Origin: Synechococcaceae bacterium WB8_1B_136
Lineage (GTDB): Bacteria > Cyanobacteriota > Cyanobacteriia > PCC-6307 > Cyanobiaceae
Assembly: GCA_010029175.1 (NCBI GenBank)
Contig: RGNC01000097.1
Location: forward strand, 1-7,358
Direction of reading: 5' to 3'
Length of the DNA: 7,358 nt
Each line of letters begins with the position of its first letter. The first letter of the stretch is position 1. This document shows, piece after piece, positions 5,698 to 7,358 of this stretch. The translations under genes were made by a program, and so were the position numbers. Below the pieces are notes generated by a model. That model did not search any database, was not told the DNA's origin, and saw only the letters and a program-made list of their open reading frames with translations.

Positions 5698-5943
5698 ATG
5701 AATGATCGCATTCGCGTGCTTCAACGACAGCCGCGGCGTATCTCGATCACCCTCAGTTATCACGTCCATGAGGCGCTGCTCAGTCGTTCCGAGGAGGAGG
5801 GACGCTCCGTTTCCAATCTGTGTGCATTTCTGCTGGAAGATGCCCTGCGGGACCAACGACGCAACCTGGTGACACCAGCGCAGCCGTTGATTCATCAGGG
5901 AGCTATTTCGCCCAATAGTCATGTCAAAGCACGCCGTTTCTGA
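5698..5943 (+). CDS. Ribbon-helix-helix (CopG/Arc-like) small DNA-binding protein
   Basis: 81 residues from ATG 5698. The core matches the ribbon-helix-helix fold: a basic strand PRRISITLS (12-20), helix A HVHEALLSRSEEEG (22-35), the turn RSVSN (36-40) and helix B LCAFLLEDALRDQ (41-53), followed by a polar, probably disordered tail. Such proteins dimerise and bind DNA through the strand; many are antitoxins or autoregulators. No toxin gene is adjacent: the spacer lies upstream, and a terminator with a convergent gene lies downstream. A free-standing regulator is therefore more likely than a toxin-antitoxin half. The excellent ribosome site suggests good expression. The target is unknown. Confidence 0.85.
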   Translation: MNDRIRVLQRQPRRISITLSYHVHEALLSRSEEEGRSVSNLCAFLLEDALRDQRRNLVTPAQPLIHQGAISPNSHVKARRF

Positions 5944-5966
5944 ACGGTTGCAATGGCGTCTGGCAT

Positions 5967-5999
5967 CCCCGAACGTCACCACCCAGGTGACGTTCGGGG
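5967..5999. terminator. Perfect 14-bp terminator hairpin between convergent genes
   Basis: Arms 5967-5980 and 5986-5999 (left arm CCCCGAACGTCACC) pair without mismatch around a 5-base loop. It lies 23 bases after the ribbon-helix-helix stop and 21 bases after the sigma-factor stop, so it probably ends both transcripts. On the plus strand it is followed by GCTTTCC; on the minus strand there is no T-run, so the plus direction is better supported. Confidence 0.85.
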
Positions 6000-6020
6000 G
6001 CTTTCCTGCGCCCTCTGGTT

Positions 6021-6887
6021 TCAGCGGGGTTGGCTGCGATTCAAGCTCTGTTCTGGATACAGGGCTGGTGTGAGATTGCGCCGAAGCTTGGCCAGGGCAT
6101 GGCGCTCCAGTCGCTGAACCTGATCCTTGCTGCGGCCGATCATGCGCGCCACCTCTGCGAAGGATCGCTGCTTGGTTTCGCCATAGCGCAGTTGGATCAC
6201 CGTGAGCTCCGGGCTGGAGAGCAGATGCAGCTGGCTGTGGATCCAGCCATAGTCGTCTTCGATCTCTGGAGCTCGGCTGTCTGTCACCGTGTCCAGGAGA
6301 GTCATCTCACCATCGCCGCCGCTGAGCTGCTGATCGAGGGAGATGGTGTTGCTGCGATGCTGGATGGCCAAGGCATAGAGCAGCCGCTGTTCCGTTTCCC
6401 CCAACGACTCGGCCAATTCCCCACTGCTCAGGCTGCGACGGGTGTTCATCTGCAGAGCCTCCGCTCTGTTGGCCAGGCTCACCAGATTGACCGGCATCCG
6501 AATCGTGCCGTTGTGTTCCTGCAGGTAGCGATTGATCGATTGGCGGATCCACCAGTAGCCATAGGTTGAAAACTTGTAGCCGCGGGTGGGGTCGTATTTT
6601 TCAGCGGCCCTCAGCAGCCCCATGTTCCCGGCTTGCACCAGATCCATTGGATCATGGGAGAGGTGTTTGAGTCTCCTCACGTAGCGCAGGGCCACGGTCA
6701 CCACCAGTCGCAGATTGGCCGTCACGATGCGCTGCAGGGCTCGTCGGCCCCGCCGCTGCAGGGAAGCTGATGGCTGGTCGCTTTCCATCCATTGCTTCAC
6801 AATGGTGCCGAGGTGAACCTCCTCTTGGGCTGTCAGGAGCGGAATGCGCCCGATGCAGCGCAAGTAATCGCCGAAAGCATCACTCAT
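6021..6887 (-). CDS. Alternative RNA polymerase sigma-70 factor, group 2-like
   Basis: Directs RNA polymerase to promoters. 288 residues from ATG 6887 (TTG 6890 is possible); shorter than most cyanobacterial group 2 sigma factors and without region 1.1. Region 1.2: GDYLRCIGRIPLLTAQEEV (6-24). Region 2: NLRLVVTVALRYV (58-70), DLVQAGNMGLLRAAEKYDP (82-100), GYKFSTYGYWWIRQSINRYL (103-122), with the aromatic/Trp-Trp melting motif intact. Region 3: about 126-200. Region 4: ELTVIQLRYGE (227-237) and the helix-turn-helix RSFAEVARMIGRSKDQVQRL (241-260). Odd points: the stretch after region 2.4 reads HNGTIRMP where the usual form is SRTIRLP; the recognition helix reads SKDQVQRLE instead of SRERVRQIE; and region 2.1-2.2 seems about two residues longer than usual. 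It lies 28 bases downstream of cfa on the same strand, probably one operon. The Sig subtype cannot be assigned by eye. Confidence 0.93.
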   Translation of the reverse strand: MSDAFGDYLRCIGRIPLLTAQEEVHLGTIVKQWMESDQPSASLQRRGRRALQRIVTANLRLVVTVALRYVRRLKHLSHDPMDLVQAGNMGLLRAAEKYDPTRGYKFSTYGYWWIRQSINRYLQEHNGTIRMPVNLVSLANRAEALQMNTRRSLSSGELAESLGETEQRLLYALAIQHRSNTISLDQQLSGGDGEMTLLDTVTDSRAPEIEDDYGWIHSQLHLLSSPELTVIQLRYGETKQRSFAEVARMIGRSKDQVQRLERHALAKLRRNLTPALYPEQSLNRSQPR

Positions 6888-6915
6888 CAATCCACATGAT
6901 GATGGCTTTCAATCT

Positions 6916-7358
6916 TCAGTTCAATGGCTTGATTTCAGTGATCGCTGCGGCATCTCTGCCATCGGAATGCGGCTCGACGCTGCAGTGACAAGGCCTCCAG
7001 GACCGATAGGTCGTCTGACGTTGGGGCTTGCTGAGTACCACCTGCCAGAGTTGTCCCATGCGCGAGCGGAAGAACCCTGCGCAACTCAGCAGGTAGTAGC
7101 GCCAAAAGCGATAGAAGTCTGCGTTAATATCCCGTTGGAGCATGGGCCAGTTGGCATCGAAGTTCTGCCACCAGGCCATGAGCGTTCGGTCGTAGTCCAG
7201 TCCAAAATTCTCCCAGTCTTCAATCAGGAAATAAGACTCGATCCCCTGGCAGAGCTGGCGTGCTGATGGCAATCTCCCGCCGGGGAAAATGTGTCTGTCG
7301 ATCCAGTCGTCGGTCTGATGGGTGGTGCGATCTGAGCCAATGGTCTGCAGCAGTGCCA
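6916..7358 (-). CDS. cfa: Cyclopropane-fatty-acyl-phospholipid synthase, C-terminal part (start beyond right edge)
   Basis: SAM-dependent enzyme that methylenates double bonds of unsaturated phospholipid acyl chains in the membrane. The frame is open to the right edge, giving 146 C-terminal residues. Diagnostic segments: LLQTIGSD, then DDWIDRHIFPGGRLPSARQL, YFLIEDWENFGLDYDRTLMA, WWQNFDANWP, and FYRFWRYYLLSCAGFFRSRM with LWQVVLSK, matching the E. coli Cfa C-terminus almost motif by motif. The SAM-binding Rossmann core lies outside. After LWQVVLSK there is a tail of about 36 residues, longer than in E. coli, ending EIKPLN. The first Met-like codon inside the window (TTG 7272) is not a real start because homology continues upstream of it. 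The sigma-factor gene follows after 28 bases. Confidence 0.95.
   Translation of the reverse strand, partial: ALLQTIGSDRTTHQTDDWIDRHIFPGGRLPSARQLCQGIESYFLIEDWENFGLDYDRTLMAWWQNFDANWPMLQRDINADFYRFWRYYLLSCAGFFRSRMGQLWQVVLSKPQRQTTYRSWRPCHCSVEPHSDGRDAAAITEIKPLN

Noticed and set aside
4714..5982. Open frame of 422 codons on the minus strand across the hydrolase, spacer and ribbon-helix-helix gene
   Set aside because: It covers two well-supported plus-strand genes in antisense and shows no recognisable motif; the openness follows from codon bias.
6030..6569. Open frame of 179 codons on the plus strand
   Set aside because: Antisense of the sigma factor gene, whose regions 1.2-4 are unmistakable.

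Overview
The window looks like a chromosomal piece of a GC-rich unicellular cyanobacterium of the Synechococcus/Cyanobium type. The evidence is a cyanobacterial AbrB-family regulator, a primary-like alternative sigma-70 factor, one exact HIP1 octamer (GCGATCGC, 3109-3116) and strong G/C preference at third codon positions. The genus is an inference. No mobile element, CRISPR array, tRNA or rRNA is visible.

Left part (1-2770, all minus strand): the 5' third of kdpB (cut by the left edge), complete kdpA one base upstream of it, and before that a small, very acidic protein of unknown function. KdpA and KdpB are the K+-translocating and ATP-hydrolysing subunits of the high-affinity Kdp potassium pump. 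There is no room for kdpF between kdpA and the gene before it.

Spacer 2771-3214 is the only stretch over 300 bases without a credible gene, and it is highly structured. It holds three exact copies of TTTTCCACA (a DnaA-box-like 9-mer, two of them in an 11-bp tandem), three consecutive hairpins in the likely leader of the acidic-protein/kdp unit, a probable terminator for the gene on its right, and smaller palindromes.

Middle part (3215-4651, minus strand): a likely three-gene unit. An unrecognised, possibly exported protein overlaps a cyAbrB-type regulator by ATGA, and an unrecognised charged protein follows closely. Divergent from this unit is a plus-strand dienelactone-hydrolase-like alpha/beta hydrolase with an intact catalytic triad.

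Right part (5443-7358): a spacer, a small ribbon-helix-helix protein on the plus strand behind a very good ribosome binding site, and a perfect 14-bp terminator hairpin shared with a convergent minus-strand unit. That unit is the 3' part of a cyclopropane-fatty-acyl-phospholipid synthase gene (cut by the right edge), followed after 28 bases by a group-2-like sigma-70 factor. The cfa-sigma pairing suggests a link between membrane-lipid modification and stress transcription, which is inferred from position only.

No clear multi-gene undescribed system is present. The items most worth a second look are the spacer 2771-3214, the cfa-sigma pair and the ATGA-coupled cyAbrB unit.
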